Assembly: GCF_016907715.1 (NCBI RefSeq)
Contig: NZ_JAFBCM010000001.1
Span: 558,001-622,000, forward strand
Origin: Tenggerimyces flavus
Lineage (GTDB): Bacteria > Actinomycetota > Actinomycetes > Propionibacteriales > Actinopolymorphaceae
Direction of reading: 5' to 3'
DNA: 64,000 nt
Positions within the stretch are counted from its first letter, which is position 1, and every line of letters begins with the position of its first letter. Positions 34,868-44,861 of the stretch are shown in pieces. The notes under the pieces were generated by a model. The model saw only the letters and a program-made list of their open reading frames with translations, was not told the origin of the DNA and made no database searches. Made by a program: the position numbers and the translations under genes.

Positions 34868-37780
34868 TCAGTCGCCGGGCTCCCGGATCAAAGCGGCATG
34901 CAACGCCACAGTCTCGGCGCTCGGCCCCACCCCGAGCTCGTCCGCAAGCAGCGTCGACAGCGTCTGATAGTGCCGGAGCGCCCGCCCCCGGTCACCCATC
35001 CGTACGTACGAAGCCATCAGCTCCCGGTGCGCCGGCTCCAGCAGCGGATCGTGCTCGATCGCCCGCAGGTACAGCTCGGCCGCCGCGGCGTGCGACCCCT
35101 CACCAGTGCGCAAACCGGCCAGGTCGAGCAGCGCCCGCTCGTACGACTGCTGCAGCGAGGAACGGCGGGTATCGACCCACGCACCGGACAGATCAGCGCA
35201 ATAGTCGCCGCGATACAGCTCCACCGCCTCCGCCAAAGCCAGCGCCGTACGAGGTCCGCCGACCACCGAAGCGAAGCGCTCCACATCGAAGGAGTAGGCG
35301 AGCGACCGGTTGAACGCGTACCGCCCCTTCCGGAACAAGATCCAGTCCGTACGTCCCAACGCCCGTCGCAGCTGGTGCAGGCAGGTGTGGAAGCTGTTTC
35401 GCAGCACGAGCGTCGAGGCCTCGGGCCACAGCGCCGCCCCGATCGTGTCCTTGTGCGCGGACTCCTCGCCCAGCAAGAAGAACAGCAGCTCCCGCGGCTT
35501 GGCGTACCCCCAGTCCGCCGGCCCCAGCAACGCACCGTCCCGCCGCGCCGCGCTCGCGCCGAAGCCGAGCAGCACCAGCGGCGCCGGCTCCGCAACGGCA
35601 ACAGGCGCGGGCCGTCGCAGAGAAGCCGGCAGCTCGGCGACCAACTCGTCCAACGAGCGCAGTTCTCCCAACTCCCACTCGCCCGCGAACACGCTCGGCC
35701 CGAGCGCCTGCCGTACCGACGCCGTGATGCGCTCGACGTCCGGGCGCTCGACCGCCGGAACGGGCCACCCCCACGACTCGTGCAGCTGCCCCGCACAGCC
35801 GAGCAAGCGCGCGGCGAGCTTCGCGTCCGACGACTCGACCGCGGCACCCGCGAGCGTCTCGAGCACCGTGGGCACCCGCCACCGGTTCCCGCCCTCCAGG
35901 CACAGCCGCAGCGCCTCCGACAGGTCGCGCCACGCCTCGTCGAAACGACCAGACCGCAGCGCGAGCACGCCACGCAGCTGCAGTCCCCAGGCGAGGACGT
36001 TCCGGTACGCCCCTGCCCGTGCCGTCCGCAACCCGTCCGCGAAGAACGAGCCAGCAAGCCCCACATCGCCTGAATACAAGGCGATTCCGCCCCGAAGCAC
36101 GGCCGTCCACGCGAGTGCCTCCGCGTTGCCCGAACGTTCATGCAGCTCGTACGCCTGCAAGCCGAGCTCGGAAGCGCGCGACAGCTCGCCGGCCAGCAGC
36201 TCGCGCATGCACAGATAGTCGACCGCGCGGGCCGCTCGCGACTCGTCGCCGAGTTCTTCCCACAGGGCAACGGTTTCCTCGCCGAGGCGCCGCGCCTCCG
36301 CGTAGTCGCCGCGACGCATCGCGACGCCGCCCAGCCAGTTCAGCTCGATGCCCACGCCGGTCCGGTCGCCCTCGGCCTGGTACGCCGCCAGGCCGGCCTG
36401 CAGCCAGGTCTCCGAGGCGTCCTCGTCGCCCTGCAGATGGGCCATCGACGCGGCCCCCATCAACGCCCGCGCACGCAGTTCCGTCGGCGCCGAGCCCTCG
36501 ATCGCGAGCGCCGACTCCAACCAGTCCCGCCCCTCGCTGAACCAGCCCTGCAGGTAGTACGCCCACCAGCAGCCGACAGCGATGTGCAGCGCACCCTCGG
36601 CCAACCCGTTCGCCTCGCACCAGGTGAGCGCCGCCCGGAGGTTGCCGCGCTCCTCGTCGAACAGCCGGAGCAGCTCCTCCTGCTGGCTGCCGTCCACGCC
36701 GTCGCCGATCCGCATCGCCACCGACAGGAACCAGTCGGCGTGCAGCCGGGCCGCGGCCTCGTCCTCGCCGAGCTCGCTGACGACGAACTGGCGCACGACC
36801 TGCAGCAGCCGGTACCGGGCCGTCGCCCCCTGCGTCACGAGCACGAGCGAACGGTTCACCAGCGACGAGAGCAGCCGCAGCACCTCACCCGAGGCGACGC
36901 CCGACTCGGCCGACACGGCCTCGACGGCGGCAAGATCGAACGTGCCCGGGAACGGAGCGAGCCGCCGCAGCAGCTGCCGTTCGGGCTCCGACAGCAGGCT
37001 CACGCTCCAGTCGAGCGCAGCCTGCATCGCCCGGTGCCGCGGCAGCGACTGCCGGTCGCCACCGACGAGAACGGCCAACGGGTTCGCCAGCTTCGTCGCG
37101 ACCTCGGCCGGCGTCATCAACGCCGACCACGCGGCCGCGAGCTCGATCGCGAGCGGGATCCCGTCCAGCTGCTGGCAGATCCGCAGCACGTCTTCGGCGT
37201 TCGCGGCGTCAACGACGAAGTCGTGCCGCGCCTGCCGGGCGCGGTCGGCGTACAGCTGCACGGCGTCGGGCGACGGCAGCGACGGAACGGCGAACATCAC
37301 CTCGCCCTCGGCGTTCAGCACGGCCTGGCTGGTCGCCACGATGCACAGCTCCGGACAGTTCGTGAGCAACGTGGCCGCGAGGTCGGCGATGGCGTCGACG
37401 AGGTGCTCGCAGTTGTCCAGCACCAGCAGCGTCGGTCCGCTCGACAGCCGGCGCTCGATGGCGGGGAGGAGGGGCGCCGTCGGCGTACTCCGCACGTGCA
37501 GGGTCTCGGCGATCGCCGGCAGCACGCCGGTCGGGTCGTTCAGGTGCGCCAGCGCGACCCACCAGACGCCGCCGGCGAACCGCGGCTGGACCCGCCGGCC
37601 GAGCGCCAGCCCGAGCCGGCTCTTGCCGCTGCCACCAGGCCCGATCAGCGTGACCAGGCGTGCGGCGGAGACGAGTCGCTCGAGCTCTCCCAGCTCGTTC
37701 TCCCGGCCGACGAAGCTGGACAGCCGGACCGGGAGGCTACCGTCCGCCACATCCGAAGGATAGTTGCCTGAGGTAGTCAC
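34868..37780 (-). CDS. Large NB-ARC ATPase regulator with a C-terminal BTAD region
   Basis: The 970-residue protein starts with an ATPase of the type seen in LuxR/AfsR relatives: [20 protein letters not shown], Walker [13 protein letters not shown] and Walker [15 protein letters not shown]-like repeats follow (e.g. [15 protein letters not shown]). The last ~250 residues are a winged-helix plus BTAD region ([64 protein letters not shown]). SARP proteins usually carry this part at the N-terminus, so the order is reversed. GTG 37780 overlaps the stop of the phosphotransferase (GTGA). Confidence 0.88.
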   Translation of the reverse strand: MTTSGNYPSDVADGSLPVRLSSFVGRENELGELERLVSAARLVTLIGPGGSGKSRLGLALGRRVQPRFAGGVWWVALAHLNDPTGVLPAIAETLHVRSTPTAPLLPAIERRLSSGPTLLVLDNCEHLVDAIADLAATLLTNCPELCIVATSQAVLNAEGEVMFAVPSLPSPDAVQLYADRARQARHDFVVDAANAEDVLRICQQLDGIPLAIELAAAWSALMTPAEVATKLANPLAVLVGGDRQSLPRHRAMQAALDWSVSLLSEPERQLLRRLAPFPGTFDLAAVEAVSAESGVASGEVLRLLSSLVNRSLVLVTQGATARYRLLQVVRQFVVSELGEDEAAARLHADWFLSVAMRIGDGVDGSQQEELLRLFDEERGNLRAALTWCEANGLAEGALHIAVGCWWAYYLQGWFSEGRDWLESALAIEGSAPTELRARALMGAASMAHLQGDEDASETWLQAGLAAYQAEGDRTGVGIELNWLGGVAMRRGDYAEARRLGEETVALWEELGDESRAARAVDYLCMRELLAGELSRASELGLQAYELHERSGNAEALAWTAVLRGGIALYSGDVGLAGSFFADGLRTARAGAYRNVLAWGLQLRGVLALRSGRFDEAWRDLSEALRLCLEGGNRWRVPTVLETLAGAAVESSDAKLAARLLGCAGQLHESWGWPVPAVERPDVERITASVRQALGPSVFAGEWELGELRSLDELVAELPASLRRPAPVAVAEPAPLVLLGFGASAARRDGALLGPADWGYAKPRELLFFLLGEESAHKDTIGAALWPEASTLVLRNSFHTCLHQLRRALGRTDWILFRKGRYAFNRSLAYSFDVERFASVVGGPRTALALAEAVELYRGDYCADLSGAWVDTRRSSLQQSYERALLDLAGLRTGEGSHAAAAELYLRAIEHDPLLEPAHRELMASYVRMGDRGRALRHYQTLSTLLADELGVGPSAETVALHAALIREPGD

Positions 37781-38970
37781 GACCTCCAGACCTGAGATCC
37801 CGTCAGCCGGTCGGGGAGCGCGAGGCCGAGGTCGACGAGGTAGCGGGTGAGCGCGAGCCGGCTCTCCACGAGGTCGGCGAGCTTGTCCGACGCGGGCTCA
37901 CGGAGCCGGCCGAGCGGCAGGGCCGTGAACGCGCTGCGGATCACGAGCTGCGCGTCGAAGCCGCACCGCAGCTCGTCCAGGTCCACCGGGAACCCGTCCA
38001 TCGCGAGACCCTGCGCGTGCGCGACCGCGATCTCGTCGTGCAGCGCCGGCAGCTCGGCCGCGTCGAGCAGCCCGGCGTGGGCGTGCCCGACGAGCAGCTG
38101 GCCGAGGTCGTATCCCACGGCGACGAGCCCGGCCATCGTCCAGTCGATGACCACGAATCCTTGCGGATTGTCCTTCGGAACAAGGAGGTTCTGTGGGCTG
38201 GCGTCGCCGTGCATGAACGTCTGGGGCAGCGTGTCGAGGACGCCGAGCAGCTCCGGTACGCGTGCGGCCAGCCGTTCCAGGTCGGCCCGCAGCGAGCCCG
38301 TCCCCTCCAGCAGCGGGTGCTCCCACACGGAGTCGGCGAACAGGTCCTCGAACGCCCCTGCCTCCAGGCGCGTCGTCACGTACAGGCGGGTCATCTCACC
38401 GGGGACGCGCGACGCGGTCTCCGGGTACAGGTCGTGCCGGGTCAGCCGGGCCGACAGCTGGCCGAGCAGCCGGGCGGCGCGCTGGTACCGCGGGATGTCC
38501 CAGTCCACCTGGGCGGTCTCGACGTTCTCCGACCAGACGACGGTCCGCAGATCGTCGTGCTCGTACGTTGCGTAGACCTTCGGCAGCCGGAGGCCGGGCG
38601 GCAGCGCGTGGTGCAGGTCCGACTCGTACACGTCGGCCTCGAAGCGCCAGCGCCCGTCGAACCGGCCGAAGTCCGGCACCAGCTTGGACACTCGTTCGTA
38701 CGGCGGCCACAGCCGGAACGACTGCAGCTCCTTGACGAAGAACGACCAGCGGAGCACGGCCTCGCCGTCCCTCGCGGTGCCCCGGACGCGCGTCAACCGG
38801 GCCGTGACCGGCGTGCCGATCTCGTAGTCGACCTCCTCGATCCACCAGTTCACGACGGTCGCGTTCGGCCGGCCGAGCTGGCCGCGCACCATCGCGGCCA
38901 GCTCGGCTCCGTCCGGTGCTGCCCAGGCCGGCAGTCCCGCGATGCCCGGGACCACGGTCGGGTTCGTCAT
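37777..38970 (-). CDS. Phosphotransferase (APH-fold kinase)
   Basis: The 397-residue protein has the kinase catalytic loop TFMHGDASPQNLLVPKDN and the metal-binding DWTMAGLVAVGYDLGQLL. The N-terminal half is unusual, with WWIEEVDYEIGTPVTARLTRV before the nucleotide-binding lobe. Such proteins phosphorylate antibiotics, homoserine, or small alcohols; the target is unknown. ATG 38970 overlaps the stop of the secreted peptidase gene (ATGA), and its own stop overlaps the BTAD regulator start, so it is within the same transcript. Confidence 0.8.
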   Translation of the reverse strand: MTNPTVVPGIAGLPAWAAPDGAELAAMVRGQLGRPNATVVNWWIEEVDYEIGTPVTARLTRVRGTARDGEAVLRWSFFVKELQSFRLWPPYERVSKLVPDFGRFDGRWRFEADVYESDLHHALPPGLRLPKVYATYEHDDLRTVVWSENVETAQVDWDIPRYQRAARLLGQLSARLTRHDLYPETASRVPGEMTRLYVTTRLEAGAFEDLFADSVWEHPLLEGTGSLRADLERLAARVPELLGVLDTLPQTFMHGDASPQNLLVPKDNPQGFVVIDWTMAGLVAVGYDLGQLLVGHAHAGLLDAAELPALHDEIAVAHAQGLAMDGFPVDLDELRCGFDAQLVIRSAFTALPLGRLREPASDKLADLVESRLALTRYLVDLGLALPDRLTGSQVWRS

Positions 38971-40475
38971 CGCGTGCCTGCCGAGAACGGCTCGCGTTGG
39001 TCCACGCACACGGTCCCTGCCGGCGGCAGCGTCTTGCCGTCGGTGAGGTACGTCAGCACGTGCACGAACAGGCAGAAGTCGCCGGTCAGAACGGCGTTGT
39101 GGCCGTCGGCCTCGAACGTCAGCAGCCGCGCGTTGCCGAGGTCCGCGGTGAGCCGCTCGCTCCAGACGTACGGCGTGGCGGAGTCGTACGTCGCTCCGAC
39201 GACGAGGATCGGTGCCGCCGACTTCGGGTTGCGGATCTTGCCATGGAACGCGTTCCGGTCCTTCGCCGGCCACAGCGCGGCGTCCAGCTCGTTGTGTCCG
39301 ACGGTGAAGAAGAAGTGGTCGAACAGGCCCTCGCCGAGCTGGCGCCGGTCGAAGTAGTCGGAGACCGGCCCGCGCGGCCACCGTTCGTCGACTGCCGTGA
39401 CGGCCGTGTACGCGTCGTTGACGAAGCTGAAGCCGAGCAGGCCGACGGTCTCCTCGTACCAGTCCAGCATCGGGTCGGCCTCGCCTGCCTCCAACCGGGT
39501 CAGGGCGGCCGCGAAGCCGTCCCAGGTGGACAGTCCGTACGTCATCGACATGGCGCTCTGCCGGACGAAGTCGCCGTTCACGACCGGGTCGGCGGGGTCG
39601 GATCCGCGCAGCGGTGCGTGGTCGAGCTTCGCGAGAAGGTTGTCGAACGCGACCTTCGGATCGTCGCCGCCGAAGCCACATGCAGGCCCTGCGGCCAAGC
39701 AGCCTTGGAAGAACCGGTCGAGGACGGTCTCGTACCCGGCGGACTGCTCGAGCCACAGGTCGAGCGGACGGTCGTAGTAGGTCTGCACGTCCATCGGGTT
39801 GCTGATCACCATCGCCCGCGAGCGACCGGGGAACATGGTGGCGTACGTCGCGGCGATCGCGCTGCCGTACGAGATGCCGAGCGCCGTGAGCTTGTCGTCC
39901 CCCACGGCCTTGCGCATCAGATCGACGTCGCGGGCAGCGTTCGCCGTGCTCATGTGTGGCATCAGCAGCGCGTTCTTCTGCTGGCACGCCTTGACGTACG
40001 CGCGGGTCTTCGCCTCGTACGCCCGCCGGTCGATCGTCGCCGCACGTTCGAACGAGGGCGGGACCTGGAAGCCCTGCCCGCAGTCGAACAGCGGCCGGCT
40101 CGCACCGGTGCCGCGCGGGTCGTAGGTGACCACGTCGAACTGGCCGAGCGCGGCGAGGGCGCCGGGCGGCGCGGTGGGGAGGAAGTCGTTGCCAGGAAGG
40201 CCAGGCCCACCCGGGAGGATGAACAACGAGCCGATCCGGTTGTCCCGGTCGGTCGCGGGCGCACGCATCATCGCGATCGAGATCCTCTTGCCGTGCGGCT
40301 TGCGATAGTCGAGCGGCACGGGGATCGTGGCGCATTCGAACTGCTCCGCGCACGGCTTCCAGTCGAGCGTCGGAACGGTAGACGTCGCCGCCACCGCCCC
40401 GCTCGGCAGCAACCCGGCGAGCACCAGTCCCACTGCGGCAGCGACCGCAAGGGCGCCTTGACGCAGGCTTGGCAT
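38967..40475 (-). CDS. Secreted serine peptidase (tripeptidyl-aminopeptidase-like, alpha/beta hydrolase fold)
   Basis: The 502-residue protein has a Sec-type signal peptide (hydrophobic AVAAAVGLVLAGLLPSGAVAA, cleavage near residue 30). The mature part has the oxyanion loop LFILPGGPGLPGND, the nucleophile elbow ALGISYGSAIAATYA, and late catalytic residues in ILVVGATYDSATPY and FEADGHN. This is the Streptomyces SlpD/E/Tap family, which removes N-terminal peptides from exported proteins or feeds on peptides. The ATG at 40475 follows the VOC gene by 11 bases. Confidence 0.87.
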   Translation of the reverse strand: MPSLRQGALAVAAAVGLVLAGLLPSGAVAATSTVPTLDWKPCAEQFECATIPVPLDYRKPHGKRISIAMMRAPATDRDNRIGSLFILPGGPGLPGNDFLPTAPPGALAALGQFDVVTYDPRGTGASRPLFDCGQGFQVPPSFERAATIDRRAYEAKTRAYVKACQQKNALLMPHMSTANAARDVDLMRKAVGDDKLTALGISYGSAIAATYATMFPGRSRAMVISNPMDVQTYYDRPLDLWLEQSAGYETVLDRFFQGCLAAGPACGFGGDDPKVAFDNLLAKLDHAPLRGSDPADPVVNGDFVRQSAMSMTYGLSTWDGFAAALTRLEAGEADPMLDWYEETVGLLGFSFVNDAYTAVTAVDERWPRGPVSDYFDRRQLGEGLFDHFFFTVGHNELDAALWPAKDRNAFHGKIRNPKSAAPILVVGATYDSATPYVWSERLTADLGNARLLTFEADGHNAVLTGDFCLFVHVLTYLTDGKTLPPAGTVCVDQREPFSAGTR

Positions 40476-40486
40476 GGTAATTCCCT

Positions 40487-40942
40487 TCAGTCGAGGTCGA
40501 CGATTTCCCAGTGGGCCGGTCGTTTGTGCGTTGCCCACGGCACGCCCGGCTTCATCCAGAGCACTTCGCCTTCCCAGCCGTCCGGGTCGGTGAAGCAGAA
40601 CAGCCGCGCGGGACCGACGTCGGTGACGACACCGTCGGTCGCGCCGATCGCGCGCAGCCTGCTGCGGAGCTCGCGGAACGCCTCTTCACTGGCGGCGTTG
40701 TAGCCGAGGTGGTCGTGGCGACCGCGGTCGAACCGGGGCCTTGTCGCGGGCATGTCCACCGACGCGAGCTCGTAGGCGGAGAGGATCGCGTTCGGTCCCA
40801 CGTTGATCAACGCGAGCCGTACGTTCTCCTCCTGCAGGTCCCATTCGACCCGCGCCTCGAAGACGCGTCGGTAGAACCGCACCAGCCGGTCGAGATCCGG
40901 CGTCAGTACGGCAACGTGGTTGATCCCCGCGAGTAGCTTCAA
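40487..40942 (-). CDS. VOC-superfamily protein (glyoxalase/bleomycin-resistance fold)
   Basis: The 151-residue protein starts INHVAVLTPDLDRLVRFYRRVF, the first beta-alpha-beta unit of the VOC fold with its metal His. A second His lies in RGRHDHLGYN and a Glu in WEGEVLW, so a metal site seems intact. Members include ring-cleaving dioxygenases and binding proteins; the substrate is unknown. It has no signal peptide, unlike its neighbours. A TTG start at 40942 follows a GGGGCC; this is the only in-frame start that keeps the fold. Confidence 0.78.
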   Translation of the reverse strand: MKLLAGINHVAVLTPDLDRLVRFYRRVFEARVEWDLQEENVRLALINVGPNAILSAYELASVDMPATRPRFDRGRHDHLGYNAASEEAFRELRSRLRAIGATDGVVTDVGPARLFCFTDPDGWEGEVLWMKPGVPWATHKRPAHWEIVDLD

Positions 40943-40976
40943 GGCCCCGATCCTTCGTGTTTCGGTGCGTCAGTGC

Positions 40977-42119
40977 TCAGTGCACGAGGTCGTCGGCGAA
41001 CGCGAGCACGTCCTGCAGCGCGGCGGGCATGAGACCGAGGTGGTCGACGCCCGGGTAGGACTTGAACGTGACGTCGTTGCCCTTGGCCCGCAGGCGATCC
41101 GCGGTCAGCTCGGCGGCCTCGGGCGAGACGACCGTGTCGAGGGTGCCCTGAGCGATGAACAACGGCTCGTGGTGCTTGACGATCGGGATCTCGGCGTTCG
41201 GGATGAACAGTTCGGCCACCTTCTGGTACTCGCCCAGCGAGACGTCGAAGTAGTCACCGTTCGTCTTGCCCGCGGACGCGACGGCGAGCGCGGTGTAGCA
41301 GTCGGTCTGCTCGGCCCGGGTCATGAGCTCCTTGCCCGCGGGGGTGACGTAGTCGTCCGCCTCGAACTTGCCGGGGTGCGCTGCCTCGACCACGGGGAAC
41401 ACCAGGAAGAAGTTCGGGATCACCGGCGCGGCCGGCCCGAACGCGGTGTACGAGGCGATCGTGTCGCGGAACTGCGTCGGCGGGGCGGTCGCGATCGTGC
41501 CACGGAAGTCCAGCTCCGGCGCGTACTTGTGCTCCATCGCACCGGCGAACAGCACGCCCTGGGCGCCCTGCGACTGCCCGACGGCGAGCCAGGTGCGGCT
41601 CAGCGAGGAGTCCACCTTGCGGGCCGCGCGGACCATGTCGATGATGCCGTACCCCTCGGACTTCCCGTACAGGTAGAGATGCGTGCCGGGAGTGCCGAAG
41701 CCCTCGTAGTCGCTGCTGACGACGGCGTAGCCGGCGCCGAGCAATGCACCGAGGTAGTTGGTGTCGCGGGCCGAGCGGCCGGCGATCGAGTTCGCGCAGT
41801 TGTCGGCGATGCCGACCGTTCCGTGTCCCCAGCTGACGACGGGCCAACCCTTCTTGGGAGCCTTGCCCGTCGGGATGAAGACGGCGCCGGACACGACGGT
41901 CTGCTTGCCGTTCTGGCCGGTCGACACGTAGTGGACGCGGTACGCCTTGGCGGTGTTGGGCAGCCAGAGCGCCGCCGGGAGCTGCTCGATCTTGACCGGC
42001 TTGCCGAGCGGGGCGCTCGACGCGGTGGCCGGCTGCGCGCTGAATCCACCTGCCAGCAAGGCGATGGCGGCGAGAGCGATCAGGACAAGTAGTCGGATGC
42101 GTGGAATGGTCGGGGTCAT
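40977..42119 (-). CDS. Secreted lipase (LIP family, PF03583-like)
   Basis: The 380-residue protein has a Sec signal peptide (LLVLIALAAIALLAGGFSA) and the secretory-lipase layout: VVSWGHGTVGIADNC, YAVVSSDYEGFG, the nucleophile elbow LAVGQSQGAQG, a catalytic Asp in FIAQGTLDTVVSPEAAE and the His in GVDHLGLMP. Two Cys residues could form a disulphide. Actinobacterial members cleave triglycerides or act on other esters. ATG 42119 overlaps the upstream amidase stop (ATGA). Confidence 0.88.
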   Translation of the reverse strand: MTPTIPRIRLLVLIALAAIALLAGGFSAQPATASSAPLGKPVKIEQLPAALWLPNTAKAYRVHYVSTGQNGKQTVVSGAVFIPTGKAPKKGWPVVSWGHGTVGIADNCANSIAGRSARDTNYLGALLGAGYAVVSSDYEGFGTPGTHLYLYGKSEGYGIIDMVRAARKVDSSLSRTWLAVGQSQGAQGVLFAGAMEHKYAPELDFRGTIATAPPTQFRDTIASYTAFGPAAPVIPNFFLVFPVVEAAHPGKFEADDYVTPAGKELMTRAEQTDCYTALAVASAGKTNGDYFDVSLGEYQKVAELFIPNAEIPIVKHHEPLFIAQGTLDTVVSPEAAELTADRLRAKGNDVTFKSYPGVDHLGLMPAALQDVLAFADDLVH

Positions 42120-42868
42120 GAGTGTTCTCTCCGGAACCGTTCGAGATAGGCCGCGACGTCCTGGCGGACGCCGGGAAGGTGGGGGTAGAACGCGTCGCCG
42201 GGGCAGGCCGTCGCGCTCCACTCGCGGTGCGCGGCGATGGCCGGTACGGTCTTCTGCGCTCCGCTGATGGGGTTGACGTACGCGACGGTGGCGAGCGGGT
42301 CGAGCCCAGTGAGGTGGGCAAGGCCGGCGAGCGTACGGACGAGCGACCTGCGTGCGGCCGCGGTGGGTTGGATGGTGGTGAAGTCGCCGAGCAGGCAGAC
42401 GCCCACGTTGCCGGCGTTGAAGCCGCCGACGTGCGCGCCGTTCGACATCCGTGGGCCGTTGCCCTGCCGGCCTTGAAAGACCGGCGTGGTGTCGGCGCCG
42501 GACCAGCGGCCCTCGTAGATCGTGCCGTGCCGGTCGATCAGCAGTTGGTAGCCGATGTCGCCCCAGGTCTGTGTCACGGCCTGGTCGCGGTAGATCGCGC
42601 GTACGGTGGCCGCCGGGTTCGCGTCGTTGTTCGACGTCACCGCATGGTGAACCGTCAACGTTTGAACAGGAAAGTACGCCTGCGGCATGATCTCGTTGCC
42701 GTTCGTGTCGAACCGGAACGACTCGTCGGCACCCCAGCCGGCGCGGCGTACGACCTCGACGCCGAACGCTCGGACGGTCGAAGGCGCGGCGTTGGCGATG
42801 CCCGGGGCAGCGAGGGCCGCGCTCACGGTCAGAGCCCCCGTGAGCACGGCACGACGTCGGAGGCGCAT
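42116..42868 (-). CDS. Exported N-acetylmuramoyl-L-alanine amidase-like (PGRP fold)
   Basis: The 250-residue protein starts MRLRRRAVLTGALTVSAALA, a signal peptide with an Arg-Arg-Arg run that could use the Tat route. The PGRP/amidase_2 domain follows: the Zn-binding HHA in LTVHHAVTSNND, YQLLIDRHGTIYEGRW, and a late HREWSATACPGDAFY. It probably cleaves peptidoglycan. The start overlaps the DUF3574 stop by one base, and its own stop overlaps the lipase start. Confidence 0.88.
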   Translation of the reverse strand: MRLRRRAVLTGALTVSAALAAPGIANAAPSTVRAFGVEVVRRAGWGADESFRFDTNGNEIMPQAYFPVQTLTVHHAVTSNNDANPAATVRAIYRDQAVTQTWGDIGYQLLIDRHGTIYEGRWSGADTTPVFQGRQGNGPRMSNGAHVGGFNAGNVGVCLLGDFTTIQPTAAARRSLVRTLAGLAHLTGLDPLATVAYVNPISGAQKTVPAIAAHREWSATACPGDAFYPHLPGVRQDVAAYLERFRREHS

Positions 42869-43392
42869 CAGAACGACACCCGATCCAGGCTGTCGGCGCG
42901 GAGGACGGACTCCTGCTGGAACGCCTTCTTGTAGTCCTTGCGGATGGCCTCGATCTCCTTGTTCGCACCGCGATCGTCCAGCGGGTAGAGCAGAACGACG
43001 ACGAACGACTTCTCCTCGATCGGGCCGGTGGACCCGTTGAACTGGCCCTCGCCGGTGAGCTGGGTGAGGCCGTCGGGGAAGCGCGGGGTGACGTACTTGT
43101 CGACGAACGTGTCGAACTGCGCGTCGGTGACCGGCGGCTTGTTGTCGGGACGGGCCGAGCCGAAGTAGAGCTCGGTCCGGCGGAAGATGTCGCCGGGCCG
43201 CGGCTGGTGCTGGGTGCCGCTGACTGAGCTGGCGGCCGCGGGTGCGGCGTCCGGCTGAGCATCCGGCGCGGCGGCGGCGCTGAGTCCGACGATCGACGCG
43301 ACCCCGGCCACCGCGAGTCCGAGCGGCAACAAGGACTGCTTGACAGTGCTGTTCTTCATGTGGGGTTCCTTGTCCAAAGCTTGCTTGTTCAT
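42868..43392 (-). CDS. Exported DUF3574 family protein
   Basis: The 174-residue protein has a signal-like hydrophobic stretch (residues ~21-40), then the DUF3574 core: RRTELYFGSARPDNKPPVTDA, VTPRFPDGLTQLTGEGQF, FVVVLLYPLDDRGANK and YKKAFQQESVLR. The role of DUF3574 is unknown. The start may be ATG 43392, which overlaps the amine-oxidase stop, or ATG 43359, which gives a shorter signal peptide; both have a ribosome site (GAAGGG or AAGGAA). Confidence 0.83.
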   Translation of the reverse strand: MNKQALDKEPHMKNSTVKQSLLPLGLAVAGVASIVGLSAAAAPDAQPDAAPAAASSVSGTQHQPRPGDIFRRTELYFGSARPDNKPPVTDAQFDTFVDKYVTPRFPDGLTQLTGEGQFNGSTGPIEEKSFVVVLLYPLDDRGANKEIEAIRKDYKKAFQQESVLRADSLDRVSF

Positions 43393-44861
43393 CAGGCGCC
43401 CTTCGAGTCAGCGGCGAGTACCTCTGAGACCACGCGTTCGGCGGACTCGAGGGCACCGTTCATCCAGGCGATCCAGAGCGAGGTGTGCTCGCCGGCGAAG
43501 TGGACACGGCCCTCGACCTTGCGCATCGCTGGCCACATCCAGGTCAGGTCGCCGGGTTGCACCCAGCCGGTCACGCCGCCGGCCCACTTGTCCTCCTGCC
43601 AGGTGTGGGTGGCGACGCCGACGATCTGGTCGTCCATCCCCGGCAGCGCCTTGCGGAACTGCTTGCGCATCGCGTCGATCCGGCGATGTCCGTACGCGGC
43701 GAAGTCGACCGCGTCCTGGCCGAGCATGTAGCTCTGCACCATGCCGTAGTGCGGATCGGTCTGCTGCGACGTCGTGTCCCAGATCCGTCCGGCGAACGTG
43801 TCCGTACCGACGAGCTGCAAGCCACCCAACGCGCCGAGCGGGTCGGAACGCCAGAACGGCTTGCGGGTCTGGAAGTAGGCGCGAGCCGCCGGGTAGTACC
43901 GCAGCTTCTTGATCGCGGCCATCTTGTTCGCGGAGAACGGTGTCGCGATGTTGACCCGGCGCAGCGGCGCGAACGGCATCGCGACGATCATCCGGTCGGC
44001 GCGCAGCTCGTGCCGGCGGCCATGCCTGTCCTCGTACGACACGGTCACGCCATGGGCGTCCTGCGCGATCCGCTTGACCACCGAGCGGTACTTGACCCGC
44101 TGCCCGAGCGCCTTCGCGAACGCGTACGGCAGCTTGTCGTTCCCGCCGTCGATGCTCCGCAGCTGTTCGCCGTTCGCGATCGACTCCACCGCGAACCCGG
44201 CGAGCGCGTTGACCTGAAGGATGTTGCCGTGGTCCGCTCGGAACCAGTCGAGCCAGGTGTCCGAAGCCCCCTGCGACTTCGCGTAGCCGCCGAACGTGGT
44301 GTCGTCGAGCTCCTTGGTAGCGGGGAACTTCTTCGGCCACGCGGAGTCGAAGATGTCGCCGAGCTTGCCGAACCCGCTGCCGAGGTAGTCGCCCACCTTC
44401 CCGTTCGGGTCGGGCTGCTCGTTCTCCCCCAACGTGATAGGCCATCGCTTACCAGCCGGGGGTGCAAGGAATCGCTTGCCCTGCAGGTAGAAGGCCCGCG
44501 TCCCGGTGTCGTACTCGCGCAGCGGCAGGCCGAACTCCTTGACGTACTTGTGCGTGTACTCGTGCACCTCGAAGATGCGGACCGCGCCCATCTCAGCGTG
44601 TCCGCCGCGACGCAGCCCGTCGCGCCTGGTGTAGACGCGACCGCCGGGGCGGTCCTGCGCCTCGAGCACCTTGACGTCGTACCCGCGCTTCATCAGGTTG
44701 TACGCCGACGCCAGACCCGCAAGTCCGGCACCAAGGATCACGACCCGCTTCTTGTGCGTCCCCGCCGATGCCGGCGCGTTCGCCAAGCTGGCAAGGGGAA
44801 AGGCGGCTCCCACGACGGCGAGCTTCTGGAGGAACGCCCGCCTGTCGACGGAGTCGTTCAT
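43392..44861 (-). CDS. Tat-exported flavin amine oxidase
   Basis: The 489-residue protein has a Tat signal (VDRRAFLQKLAVVGAAFPL) and a Rossmann FAD motif KRVVILGAGLAGLASAYNL, then LEAQDRPGGRVYTRRDGL. The C-terminal FAD loop is GRVHFAGEHTSLWIAWMNG with ALESAERV. It belongs with L-amino-acid oxidases and flavin monoamine oxidases; the product would be hydrogen peroxide, an aldehyde or keto acid, and ammonia. The first Arg pair and the absence of a lipobox favour a free exported protein. It overlaps neighbours on both sides. Confidence 0.9.
   Translation of the reverse strand: MNDSVDRRAFLQKLAVVGAAFPLASLANAPASAGTHKKRVVILGAGLAGLASAYNLMKRGYDVKVLEAQDRPGGRVYTRRDGLRRGGHAEMGAVRIFEVHEYTHKYVKEFGLPLREYDTGTRAFYLQGKRFLAPPAGKRWPITLGENEQPDPNGKVGDYLGSGFGKLGDIFDSAWPKKFPATKELDDTTFGGYAKSQGASDTWLDWFRADHGNILQVNALAGFAVESIANGEQLRSIDGGNDKLPYAFAKALGQRVKYRSVVKRIAQDAHGVTVSYEDRHGRRHELRADRMIVAMPFAPLRRVNIATPFSANKMAAIKKLRYYPAARAYFQTRKPFWRSDPLGALGGLQLVGTDTFAGRIWDTTSQQTDPHYGMVQSYMLGQDAVDFAAYGHRRIDAMRKQFRKALPGMDDQIVGVATHTWQEDKWAGGVTGWVQPGDLTWMWPAMRKVEGRVHFAGEHTSLWIAWMNGALESAERVVSEVLAADSKGA

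Noticed and set aside
31722-34967. Very long plus-strand open frame (1081 codons) antisense to the LAL regulator
   Set aside because: It mirrors the real gene's codon pattern in GC-rich DNA, has low-complexity composition and shows no recognised domain.
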